DNA of 64,000 bases from JAVDCA01 sp035293985. GTDB lineage: Bacteria; Pseudomonadota; Alphaproteobacteria; Rhizobiales; Xanthobacteraceae. Location: positions 1 through 64,000 of the forward strand of contig DATGLS010000041.1 in NCBI GenBank assembly GCA_035293985.1. The letters run 5' to 3'. Made by a program: the position numbers and the translations under genes. Shown here in pieces: positions 42,163-49,509 of this stretch (its first letter is position 1; the number at the start of each line of letters is the position of its first letter). The notes beneath the pieces are model-generated. The model saw only the letters and a list, made by a program, of their open reading frames with translations, was not told the origin of the DNA and ran no database searches.

Positions 42163-42840
42163 ATGACCGTCATTCGAGACCCGATGCTCGGGCGCCTCCT
42201 CGCGGACCTGCATGCCAGGAGCGACGCCCAGCGTGCCGAAATCGCCCAATTCAACGCGGGCGGCGATCGTTTGCCGAACCCGCCCACCGAGGACGAGATC
42301 AGGAAATTCCGCAGCGACAAATTCGTGGCGCTCGACCGTGACAAGGCCGAGTTCTGCTACCAGCTGTGCCGTCTCGTCACGGCGCGCCGGGTCGTGGAGA
42401 TCGGCACGTCGTTCGGCGTCTCCACGCTTTATCTGGCCGCGGCGGTACGCGACAACGTGACGGCGTCGGGCGGCGAGGGCGTCGTCATCGGCACCGAGTA
42501 CGAAGCCGACAAGGCGGGGGCGGCGCGCGCCAATTTCGCCGCGGCAGGGCTGGCGGCGTGCATCGAGCTGCGCGAAGGCGATCTGCGCGAGACGCTGAAG
42601 GACCTGCAAGGCCCGATCGACTTCGCGCTCGTCGACATCTGGATCAGGATGGCGCGCCCGGCGATCGAGATGATCCATCCGTATCTGCGTCCCGGCGCCG
42701 TCGTGGTGTGCGACAATACGGGGATCCAACGGGCGGAGTATGCCGAGTATCTCGCGTTCATCGAGGACCCGGCGAACGGCTTTCGGACGATGACGCTGCC
42801 GTTCGACGGCGGGTTGGAGTTTTCGGTTTTTGGCGGCTGA
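42163..42840 (+). CDS. Class I SAM-dependent methyltransferase, O-methyltransferase-like
   Basis: 225 residues. Motif I is VVEIGTSFGVSTLYLAAAV at about 77-95, an acidic residue ends strand 2 (GTEYEADKAGAARANF), and DFALVDIWI marks motif III/IV. The form resembles the O-methyltransferase and Methyltransf_24 groups. The substrate is unknown. It stands alone between the ThDP enzyme and the toxin locus. Confidence 0.8.
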   Translation: MTVIRDPMLGRLLADLHARSDAQRAEIAQFNAGGDRLPNPPTEDEIRKFRSDKFVALDRDKAEFCYQLCRLVTARRVVEIGTSFGVSTLYLAAAVRDNVTASGGEGVVIGTEYEADKAGAARANFAAAGLAACIELREGDLRETLKDLQGPIDFALVDIWIRMARPAIEMIHPYLRPGAVVVCDNTGIQRAEYAEYLAFIEDPANGFRTMTLPFDGGLEFSVFGG

Positions 42841-42916
42841 TCTGGGTGAGGCGAGCGTCGGCGGATGATGTCGCGCCTGGGGTTCGGACCCGATCTTTTT
42901 GGACGAAGAATCCTCT

Positions 42917-43290
42917 CTAAGTGCGATCTTTGCTCCCCTGAGGAGCACTTGGATTCTGCTTTAAATAAACAGCGCCTCCGGCGATGAGTGTCATCGAAGA
43001 GGGCTCGAGCGCTCGCAAGTACCTTTCCAAACTGTCCAACACTCCTTCGTCGATTTCGCTCAGTGGGCTCCATGGAGTGCGGTTCGCGGCTCGAAGTGCA
43101 TGGTGGGCCACATAGTCGACCGCATTTCCGAGCACGCACCAAGCCGGAAACTCTCGTTCGGACCGCTTGGCCTCTGAGCGCTGCGAACGAAATCGAGGTT
43201 TCCTCCGCGTCGAGCATGGATTCCAATCTGTCCAGATCGACCTGGTGCCAATTCAACACAGGAATGAGTGCGTAGCGCGCTAGCCTGAAA
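42917..43290 (-). pseudogene. Frameshifted and truncated remnant of an immunity-like gene
   Basis: Minus-strand reading gives ...VLNWHQVDLDRLESML and, after one frame change near 43170, EFPAWCVLGNAVDYVAHHAL continuing to a stop at 42917-42919. The second part aligns without gaps to residues 91-142 of the intact protein encoded at 43451-43978, with about 18 identities in 52 positions by eye (shared AW-VL, Y-A-HA, P-S, E---D--E, R-L-P). The first part matches its preceding helix (WYDNDRISSDQIED). The 5' end is cut at a short repeat-like stretch near 43270-43300. It is therefore a decayed paralogue. Confidence 0.7.
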
Positions 43291-43450
43291 TCCGGGGACG
43301 TTTGGAGATATCGCGACGCGATGCCAGCGGCAAAAAGTGCCAGGCAGACGCGCGCCTGGACCGCGAGCGGTCAGCGAGCATAGCGAGCCGGCTCTTGCTG
43401 TTGAATTCCCGCGTCACTGGCGATTCCCCTTCAACGCGAGAAAGCTCGCC

Positions 43451-43978
43451 CTAGGGCTCTGGGAGTGAGATCTTCGACTTTAGGTCGGCGTAAGAGGCCT
43501 GAGGATGGTCGTTGAGCAGGTCGGCCGCTTGGAATAGGAAACCGATGCCCTTTGGCGATAGCGTACGCATATGGCTTTCGAAGTCGTCGAATATATTCTC
43601 TTCCACATTTGCAATGAGGGATGATGGGTGTTCACCTGCCTGCTTTGTGGCATGAAAAGCCGTGTACAGTAACATATCTTCGAGTACAAGCCAGGCGGAT
43701 AATTCAGGTTGAGATTGAGCCGCGACTTCGTAATCAGTAACGCCTTTATTGTATTCAGGAATCAAGGAATCTTCGATTTGATCGGATGAAATTCGATCAT
43801 TATCATACCATCGCCGCGCCAGATCAAATGCAGACTGCGCGATGGGAAATCCTTGAAACAAACGGAGTCGATCAAGGGCGAGCTGACCTCCAATCAGCAT
43901 CAAGCCCACGCGAGACCGCGAAGATAGCCTATCTGCTCGCAGAGCAAGTATTCCGTTGCCTTTAAACTGTTCTGTCAT
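43451..43978 (-). CDS. Putative immunity protein for the adjacent deaminase-type toxin
   Basis: 175 residues, mostly helical-looking and moderately acidic, with no signal peptide or membrane helix. Its ATG overlaps the stop of the toxin gene (ATGA, 43975-43978), so it is translated with the toxin, the order expected for polymorphic toxin-immunity pairs. The base composition is much more AT-rich than surrounding genes, indicating transfer. A decayed paralogue lies 160 bases downstream. I do not recognise a named immunity family; the role is inferred from context. Confidence 0.65.
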   Translation of the reverse strand: MTEQFKGNGILALRADRLSSRSRVGLMLIGGQLALDRLRLFQGFPIAQSAFDLARRWYDNDRISSDQIEDSLIPEYNKGVTDYEVAAQSQPELSAWLVLEDMLLYTAFHATKQAGEHPSSLIANVEENIFDDFESHMRTLSPKGIGFLFQAADLLNDHPQASYADLKSKISLPEP

Positions 43979-45981
43979 TGATAGCTCCGGCTGATAATCT
44001 CGCCGCCTCTTATTTCGAAACGAGTTGGGCTCCTCGATACGATGCCGGGCTCTGTTTTGACGGACACGATGATCGTAAGGCCACGATAGCGATCGGTTAG
44101 CTGTTTGAAGACACCGGGTGGCCTTTTCGAATCAAAACCCCACAGGCAGACACCGCATACGCCCCTGGGATTGGAAATGTGGATAACTAGCTTGCGCCCA
44201 TAGAGGTCGCTTGGCTGCAAACCCCTCTTTTCGACCTCCTCAATGAATTGATTGATGACATCTTCCTCTGCGTGCCCCTGGTAACGAGGGCTTCGTGAAG
44301 GTGATCGCACGGGATGCGGCATCGGGCGCGAAAGGCGAGCTTTGTCGTAGACAAGTGAGGAGCCGCCTCCGCCAGTCCAGCCTTCTAACCCAGGCACATT
44401 GGTCCTTGCAACCGCGACTGTTTCGCGCGTGGGAACTCCAATGCGGGCTCGGAAATCCTCCAGCTCCGAGCGGCCAACAGTGAGCCCCGCAGGCTCGGAT
44501 GACAAGTCCGGTGCCGCTCGAGCTCGAGCAGACGATTCTTCTTCCTCGATGATCTTGTCGATCTTCGGCCGAAAAGACTCGACAGGCCGCTGACCACGTC
44601 TCGTTGGTGTAGCAAGCGCATCGGGCTCATTGGGTGCAGTTGGTCCGCCGCCGCGATTGGCGAACCCTGGTAACCCGGAAAGGGCTGACGCGAGCGCGAC
44701 ATCGAACAGTCCCGACTGGACCATCCGGTCGATGCGTTCGCTGGGCGAGAGACGGGGGTCGGCGCTGATGATGTGGAGGAGATTTCGCTGTTGCTCCGAT
44801 AGATCGACGGCTTTGCGGTAGCCGGCGTAGCTGGCTTGCCAAATGCCTTGGCGAGGGTACAGCTCATCCAATCGGTCCATCGCCTTCTGCGTGGCCCAAT
44901 TGTCCACCATGTCGGTTCCGGCCATCCCTCCGGCGCGCACTTGCTTTGCAAATCTCTCGTCGTTGATCGTCTGCAAGGCGGTTTGCGGACGATGCTTGAG
45001 ATCGGCAATGATCGTGGCCAGCCGATCCTTGAAGCCCATGTTCCCGGCGTTTTCGGCCATGCGGACCGCCGTCCGCAGCTCAGAGTCGGATGCGATCGCG
45101 GCCTGAGCCTGGGCGTAGCTTTGCGCATATTCCGCATCGAACACCTTACCGATGGGCGTCGGGCCGCCTGCGACCTCGTTCAATCCAGTCGTCGATGCCC
45201 CGTCGTCACTCTGCGCCGGGGCGGCCAATGCGCCGAAAGGATTGCGCTGATTGGGGTTGGGGCTCAGGTCAATGCGGATAGGAACGGCAACTGGGGAAAA
45301 TGGATCAGCATCGAGTGTCGGGCCTGAGGTGCTTGCGAGATTGCCGATCCAATTGCCAATCGGATTTTGCTGCCCAGGAAAAGGACTCGCGCCGCTTGCC
45401 GCCTTGGTGAACCGGCTGAGGAGGCTCCTACCATTTGAGATCTCTGGAAACGCCGCCGACCGGCTCATGTCCATTGGCCCGTCTGCCGCTCCGGACCCGA
45501 TGTCAGTTACTTCGGGGAGCGCGCTTGCTGACTGTCCGTTGGTGACCGCACCGAGCGTGCTGCCGAGCTGGTTCGCCGGCGCGACGAGCAGCGGCGCCGC
45601 GTTGCTGGCGGAGCTCGCTTGTGGTCGTGCGAGTGCGGCGGAGGACGGCCGAGGCTGGGGATTGGCGTGACCCGCTATGGGCGTGGCCGGGACGAAGGGT
45701 GGTAGCCATGACGGCGACGGCAGATTCGAAAGGCTCGTGACAGGCGGCGCAGCGGCACTCGCCCCGAAGACTGGGCCCAGGATCCCACCCGGCGTGCTCG
45801 CCCCGAAGGCTGCGCCCAGGATGCCGCCCGACGCGCTCGCCTGGTCCCCGTCGCTCGCGGGCGGCGCCGGGTCCGGCGCCTGCGATGAGGACGGACCCGC
45901 GAGGTTGCCAAATCCGCCGGCCAGCGGAGAGAACGCGTTTGCGGAAAGGCTGGCCGGCAGCAGATCCCAGATGGACTGCAT
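43975..45981 (-). CDS. Polymorphic toxin-like protein with C-terminal deaminase-fold domain
   Basis: 668 residues, GAGGAA ribosome-binding site before the ATG at 45981. Residues 1 to about 270 are Pro/Ala/Ser/Gly-rich and low complexity with two GGILG-xxFGAS repeats. About 280-440 is a folded, helical-looking region I do not recognise. After an acidic linker, about 510-668 resembles toxin deaminases: VAVARTNVPGLEGW, then HAEEDVI at 570 (zinc His and catalytic Glu) and CGVC at 609-612 (zinc cysteines) within IHISNPRGVCGVC. The family is closest to the SCP1.201/DddA-like or BURPS668_1122-like groups, which deaminate cytosine in nucleic acids. No signal peptide, Rhs or PAAR part is visible, so the export route is unknown. 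Confidence 0.7.
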   Translation of the reverse strand: MQSIWDLLPASLSANAFSPLAGGFGNLAGPSSSQAPDPAPPASDGDQASASGGILGAAFGASTPGGILGPVFGASAAAPPVTSLSNLPSPSWLPPFVPATPIAGHANPQPRPSSAALARPQASSASNAAPLLVAPANQLGSTLGAVTNGQSASALPEVTDIGSGAADGPMDMSRSAAFPEISNGRSLLSRFTKAASGASPFPGQQNPIGNWIGNLASTSGPTLDADPFSPVAVPIRIDLSPNPNQRNPFGALAAPAQSDDGASTTGLNEVAGGPTPIGKVFDAEYAQSYAQAQAAIASDSELRTAVRMAENAGNMGFKDRLATIIADLKHRPQTALQTINDERFAKQVRAGGMAGTDMVDNWATQKAMDRLDELYPRQGIWQASYAGYRKAVDLSEQQRNLLHIISADPRLSPSERIDRMVQSGLFDVALASALSGLPGFANRGGGPTAPNEPDALATPTRRGQRPVESFRPKIDKIIEEEESSARARAAPDLSSEPAGLTVGRSELEDFRARIGVPTRETVAVARTNVPGLEGWTGGGGSSLVYDKARLSRPMPHPVRSPSRSPRYQGHAEEDVINQFIEEVEKRGLQPSDLYGRKLVIHISNPRGVCGVCLWGFDSKRPPGVFKQLTDRYRGLTIIVSVKTEPGIVSRSPTRFEIRGGEIISRSYQ

Positions 45982-46084
45982 CGAATTCCTCGCGAAAATC
46001 TCGAAAGCGGAGGGGGAGGTACGAGGGCGCGCGATGGCCTTGTCGAAATAGGTCCGGCGCTCGGCGGCGTGGCTCGGCCATGCA

Positions 46085-46109
46085 CGAGCAACAGCAACGC
46101 TGTTGCTCG
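46085..46109. promoter_or_regulatory. Perfect hairpin upstream of the toxin gene
   Basis: Arms CGAGCAACAGC (46085-46095) and GCTGTTGCTCG (46099-46109) are perfectly complementary around AAC. It lies about 105 bases before the toxin start on the minus strand and could be an operator-like or RNA structure; there is no T-run. Confidence 0.4.
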
Positions 46110-46152
46110 CTCAGCGTGCCCGTCGCTTTTGGCGCGTGCTCCTGAAAAGCAA

Positions 46153-46185
46153 CGCGCGCCCGAAGCGGTGGGCTTCGGACGCGCG
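46153..46185. terminator. Long hairpin, possible terminator for minus-strand or element end
   Basis: 14-bp stem with one mismatch, arms 46153-46166 and 46172-46185, loop of five. Read on the minus strand it is followed by TTGCTTTTCAGG, a weak T-run, so it could stop transcription entering the toxin gene from the right. Confidence 0.4.
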
Positions 46186-46484
46186 AATGTCACTCTGGAC
46201 TTAATGCCATGCGCCGCTTGCGGTGGAAACACAAGCGCGATTCAATCTATCCCCGCTATTCAGGGGTGAGCCGCTTGCGGCCGCTCGAGGCGTGACGCTG
46301 GGTGGCATAAGCTTGGCGGCTAAGATCGGGATGTTCGGGCCCAACCCAATCGGGATTTTGAAATCTTCCGAGGCCAGTGCTTGATGTAGGTTCTCGCCTA
46401 CACGTGTTGCCCTTTTTGGAATGGACGTGAGGCTGCTTCGGCCTCCCACCTCGCGCCGCCGCTAAAACACTGCTAACCATCTCC

Positions 46485-47096
46485 ATGACGATTCTCATCG
46501 TCCGCCACGGCGAGACCGACGGCAACGCGGGGCGGATCCTGCAGCGCCCCGACATCCCGCTCAACGCGCGCGGCATCCGCCAGGCGCAGGCGCTGGCGGA
46601 GCGCCTCGCGGGGCACGGCTTCGTGCACATCCTGTGCAGCGACCTCGAGCGGGCGCGGATGACGGCGGCGCCGCTCGCGGCACGCTCCGGGATCGCGGTC
46701 GAGGAGAACCCGCTGCTGCAGGAGCGCAATTTCGGGGATTTGCGCGGGCTGCCCTATTCGGCGCTGGGCGATGATCCGTTCGGGCCGGATTTCGCACCGC
46801 CGGGCGGGGAGGACTGGCCGGCATTTCATGCGCGCGTCGCCGAGGCGTTTGCGTTGATCGTGCAGCGGCGGCGCGACGTGGACGGGCATCTGGTGGTGGT
46901 GACGCATGGGCTGGTGTGCCGGGCGCTGGTCGAGCGGCATGTGCCGCTGGGGAACGGCGTGCTGGCGCCGGAGCGGTTCGACAATACGGGTGTGACGGTG
47001 CTGCATGAGGATGCGCCGCATGCGGCGAGCCTCGTCAATTGCATTCGGCATCTGGCGGCGGCGACGGAGGCAGATCGTCATGGCGGGCCGGCGTAG
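46485..47096 (+). CDS. Histidine phosphatase family protein
   Basis: 203 residues of the phosphoglycerate-mutase-like fold. The phosphohistidine motif VRHGETDGN puts the catalytic His at H8; the second His lies in VTHG at about H141. LERARMTAAPLA and LLQERNFGDLRG are typical. The substrate is unassigned; small members act on phosphosugars, nucleotides or cofactor precursors. Confidence 0.88.
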   Translation: MTILIVRHGETDGNAGRILQRPDIPLNARGIRQAQALAERLAGHGFVHILCSDLERARMTAAPLAARSGIAVEENPLLQERNFGDLRGLPYSALGDDPFGPDFAPPGGEDWPAFHARVAEAFALIVQRRRDVDGHLVVVTHGLVCRALVERHVPLGNGVLAPERFDNTGVTVLHEDAPHAASLVNCIRHLAAATEADRHGGPA

Positions 47097-47124
47097 AGCA
47101 GACTCCGCTCGCCTTGAATCGCCA

Positions 47125-47205
47125 CGTCATGCCCGGCGAATGCCGGGCATCCACGTCCTTGCTTGGGGCAAGACGTGGATGGCCGGGACAAGCCCGGCCA
47201 TGACG
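47125..47205. repeat. Palindromic intergenic repeat, copy C
   Basis: 81 bases. The left half uses the GCCCGGCGAATGCCGGGC hairpin, the right half GGCCGGGACAAGCCCGGCC, with ACGTC/GACGT in the middle. It lies between convergent genes, so it may also form a terminator-like structure. Confidence 0.9.
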
Positions 47206-47222
47206 GTTCAATGCGGCAACCG

Positions 47223-48245
47223 TCACCGCCAGCCGAGGCCCGGTGCTACGTATTTCAAAATCGCCTCGATGACGTGGGCGTTATAGTCGACGCCGAGCTG
47301 GTTGGGCACGGTGAGCAGGAGCGTGTCGGCGGCGGCGATCGCCTGGTCCTCCTTGAGCTGCTCGATCAGCACGTCGGGCTCGGCCGCGTAGCTGCGGCCG
47401 AAGATGGTGCGGGTGTCGTCGCCGAGGAGGCCGATCTGGTCCTCGCTCTCCTCGCCGCGGCCGAAATAGGCGCGGTCGCGCTCGTCGACCAGGGCGAAGA
47501 TGCTGCGGCTCACCGACACGCGCGGCGTGCGGGTGTGGCCGGCTTCCTTCCACGCCTCGCGGAAGATGCGGATCTGCTCGGCTTGCTGGAGGTGGAACGG
47601 CCGCCCGTCCTCGTCTTTCTTCAGCGTCGAGCTCTGCAGGTGCATGCCGAGCTTGCCGGCCCAGGCGGCGGTGTCGTTCTTGCCGGCGCCCCACCAGATG
47701 CGCTCGCGCAGGCCCTCCGAGTGCGGCTCGAGCCGCAGCGCGCCGGGCGGGTTGGGAAACATCGGCCGCGGGTTGGGGCGGGCAAAGCCTTCGCCCTTGA
47801 GCACCTCGAGCAGGACCTCGGTGTGGTGGCGCGCCATGTCGGCATCGCTCTGCCCCTCGGGCGGCGCGTAGCCGAAATAGCGCCAGCCGTCGATCACCTG
47901 CTCGGGCGAGCCGCGGCTGATGCCGAGCTGCAGCCGGCCGCCGGCGATGAGGTCGGCGGCGCCCGCGTCCTCCGCCATGTAGAGCGGGTTCTCGTAGCGC
48001 ATGTCGATGACCGCGGTGCCGAGCTCGATGCGCTTCGTCTTGGCGCCGCACGCCGCCAGCAGCGGGAAGGGCGAGCCGAGCTGGCGGGCGAAGTGATGCA
48101 CGCGGAAGAAGGCGCCGTCGGCGCCGAGCTCCTCGGCCGCGACCGCGAGATCGATCGATTGCAGCAGCGCATCGGACGCCGTACGCGTGCGCGACTGCGG
48201 CGACGGGGTCCAGTGGCCGAACGAGAGGAAGCCGATTTTTTTCAT
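47223..48245 (-). CDS. LLM-class flavin-dependent oxidoreductase (first of three)
   Basis: Luciferase-like TIM-barrel flavoprotein; 340 residues from the start at 48245 (MKKIGFLSFGHWTP). The open frame continues upstream through an interspersed repeat, which is not part of the gene. FFRVHHFARQLGSPFPLLAA and RIELGTAVIDMRYENPLYMAED are characteristic, as is the GGRLQLGISRGSPEQV segment. Substrate unknown; relatives are FMN- or F420-dependent monooxygenases or reductases. Confidence 0.88.
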   Translation of the reverse strand: MKKIGFLSFGHWTPSPQSRTRTASDALLQSIDLAVAAEELGADGAFFRVHHFARQLGSPFPLLAACGAKTKRIELGTAVIDMRYENPLYMAEDAGAADLIAGGRLQLGISRGSPEQVIDGWRYFGYAPPEGQSDADMARHHTEVLLEVLKGEGFARPNPRPMFPNPPGALRLEPHSEGLRERIWWGAGKNDTAAWAGKLGMHLQSSTLKKDEDGRPFHLQQAEQIRIFREAWKEAGHTRTPRVSVSRSIFALVDERDRAYFGRGEESEDQIGLLGDDTRTIFGRSYAAEPDVLIEQLKEDQAIAAADTLLLTVPNQLGVDYNAHVIEAILKYVAPGLGWR

Positions 48246-48297
48246 TGCGATATGCTGCGAGCTCGATGCCGGCGCCTTGTAGCGGAAAATACCCGCG

Positions 48298-48424
48298 CCC
48301 GTCATCCTGAGGTGCTCGGCCGAAGGCCGAGCCTCGAAGGGCCCGCGGCGGCGCCGCTTGCTCGCTTGCTGCACCTCGGCCGTATCCTTCGAGGCTGGCT
48401 TCGCTCGCGCCTCAGGATGACGGG
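48298..48424. repeat. MITE-like element with 15-bp perfect terminal inverted repeats
   Basis: CCCGTCATCCTGAGG (48298-48312) and CCTCAGGATGACGGG (48410-48424) are exact inverted repeats bounding 127 bases. The interior has its own hairpin CTCGGCCGAAGGCCGAG. No ORF inside. It separates divergent genes. Confidence 0.8.
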
Positions 48425-48507
48425 TCGGTCAGTGCGCCCGGCGAGGCTTAAATCGGCCTTCGCAATGACACACGAGAGCAGGACATAAGAGGACCAGGAC
48501 GAAATTA

Positions 48508-48870
48508 ATGCGTGCCGATTCCATGCGGCCTTTGATCGAGCGATCGCTCCGGCTGCTGCTCTTTTTACTTGCGACCTGCGCCGGCGTGGTCGCAATCCTT
48601 CTCGCACTCGCCGCGATCCCCGAAGCCGGCCGCAATCCGGCCTCGACGGATTTTGGATGGATCCGCTCGCAATGGCTCGCGGGCTTCGTCGTCGCGATGG
48701 TGCTCGTCGGGCCGGCGATCCAAATTGCGGCGGATCGCGTCAGGATCCTGTTTGCCGCGTTCTTGCTGATCATCTGCGCCGCCGGTGTCGTGCCGGCTTA
48801 TCAGTTCTGGGCCTATCAGATGCCGGCCCTCCACCGGTTTGCCGCTCCGGCGCAGGCGAGCCGGCCATAG
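48508..48870 (+). CDS. Small membrane protein, unknown function
   Basis: 120 residues with three likely membrane helices at about 13-36, 56-76 and 82-100. It starts at 48508, with an alternative Met five codons later. The sequence is hydrophobic and Ala/Leu-rich with no recognised motif. It stands alone between a repeat and the His-rich secreted protein gene. Confidence 0.6.
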   Translation: MRADSMRPLIERSLRLLLFLLATCAGVVAILLALAAIPEAGRNPASTDFGWIRSQWLAGFVVAMVLVGPAIQIAADRVRILFAAFLLIICAAGVVPAYQFWAYQMPALHRFAAPAQASRP

Positions 48871-48990
48871 CAGCTACCGAAGGTTCCGCGTGCGGATTGG
48901 CTGCACGTATCGATTGCTTTACCGGGAGAGCTTGCCTACCCTGCTATCGCAGGCTGCATGGGACGGCCGCGCTGCCGAGGGGGGGGCGAA

Positions 48991-49380
48991 ATGCGTCTGT
49001 TGTCTGGGTTCTGCGGGGCACTTCTATTTTTTGCCATCGGCGCCGGGGAGGCCTTGGCCGCGTGCTGCCATACGGCGCCGCCGGTGCACGTCTACGTTCC
49101 GCCGCCGCACGTCGTCATCATTCCGCACACGACCTACGTTCATCCGGTGACGCCGCAGGTGCACGCCCATACATCGAATAACAGCGCGTCGGCGGCGCCA
49201 ACGGTTCAGGCCAAGCAGACGCCGCATCACCACGTCGTGCAACCGATCATCGTCGACACGCAGACGACGCCGACCAGCACGCGCTGCAAGCGGCCACAGG
49301 GCGGGCAGAGCTGCAAGAAGGAAGACGATCAGACCGGTTGGGCCACGGTGCGCCGCTGGCTGCAGATCGGGAAGCAATAG
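48991..49380 (+). CDS. Small secreted His/Thr/Pro-rich protein
   Basis: 129 residues with a clear signal peptide ending near GEALA (about residue 23), followed by CCH and then a stretch rich in His, Pro, Val and Thr (VHVYVPPPHVVIIPH, TPHHHVVQP). Later, C and C in RCKRPQGGQSCKK could form a disulfide. About 12 histidines suggest metal binding, but this is inference. The start at 48991 follows a G-rich tract; upstream in-frame codons are not signal-like. Confidence 0.65.
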   Translation: MRLLSGFCGALLFFAIGAGEALAACCHTAPPVHVYVPPPHVVIIPHTTYVHPVTPQVHAHTSNNSASAAPTVQAKQTPHHHVVQPIIVDTQTTPTSTRCKRPQGGQSCKKEDDQTGWATVRRWLQIGKQ

Positions 49381-49425
49381 GTCGAGCGGAGCGCAGGCGT
49401 GGGGTCGTGCGCGTTCGTTGCCGCC

Positions 49426-49488
49426 TGGGCAACCGCGCTGGATGCGATTTTGCCCACGCGGATGGAAACGATCCGGCGCGGTTGCCCA
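49426..49488. repeat. Intergenic inverted repeat with TGGGCAACCGCG ends
   Basis: Arms TGGGCAACCGCGCTGGAT (49426-49443) and ATCCGGCGCGGTTGCCCA (49471-49488) match at 17 of 18 positions. It sits between convergent genes and resembles the element at 34658-34738. Confidence 0.7.
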
Positions 49489-49509
49489 CCCTACGCGCTC
49501 ATCGCGTCG

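Larger units (their letters stand above)
45982..46484. other. Noncoding region upstream of the toxin and phosphatase genes
   Basis: About 500 bases between divergent genes with no supported ORF. It contains two strong hairpins (46085-46109 and 46153-46185) and a smaller one, TGTAGG/CCTACA near 46394-46411, followed by TTGCCCTTTTT. The right part (46200-46484) has non-coding but structured-looking sequence. No tRNA-like fold was found. Confidence 0.45.

Noticed and set aside
41871..42344. Minus-strand frames with NGQNGRTNPF and FWPNEP-like peptides
   Set aside because: Overlap the methyltransferase start and intergenic sequence, atypical composition, no protein-family pattern.
47163..48488. 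Plus-strand 441-codon frame
   Set aside because: Antisense to the LLM gene and beginning in repeat copy C; the opposite strand encodes a clear flavoenzyme.
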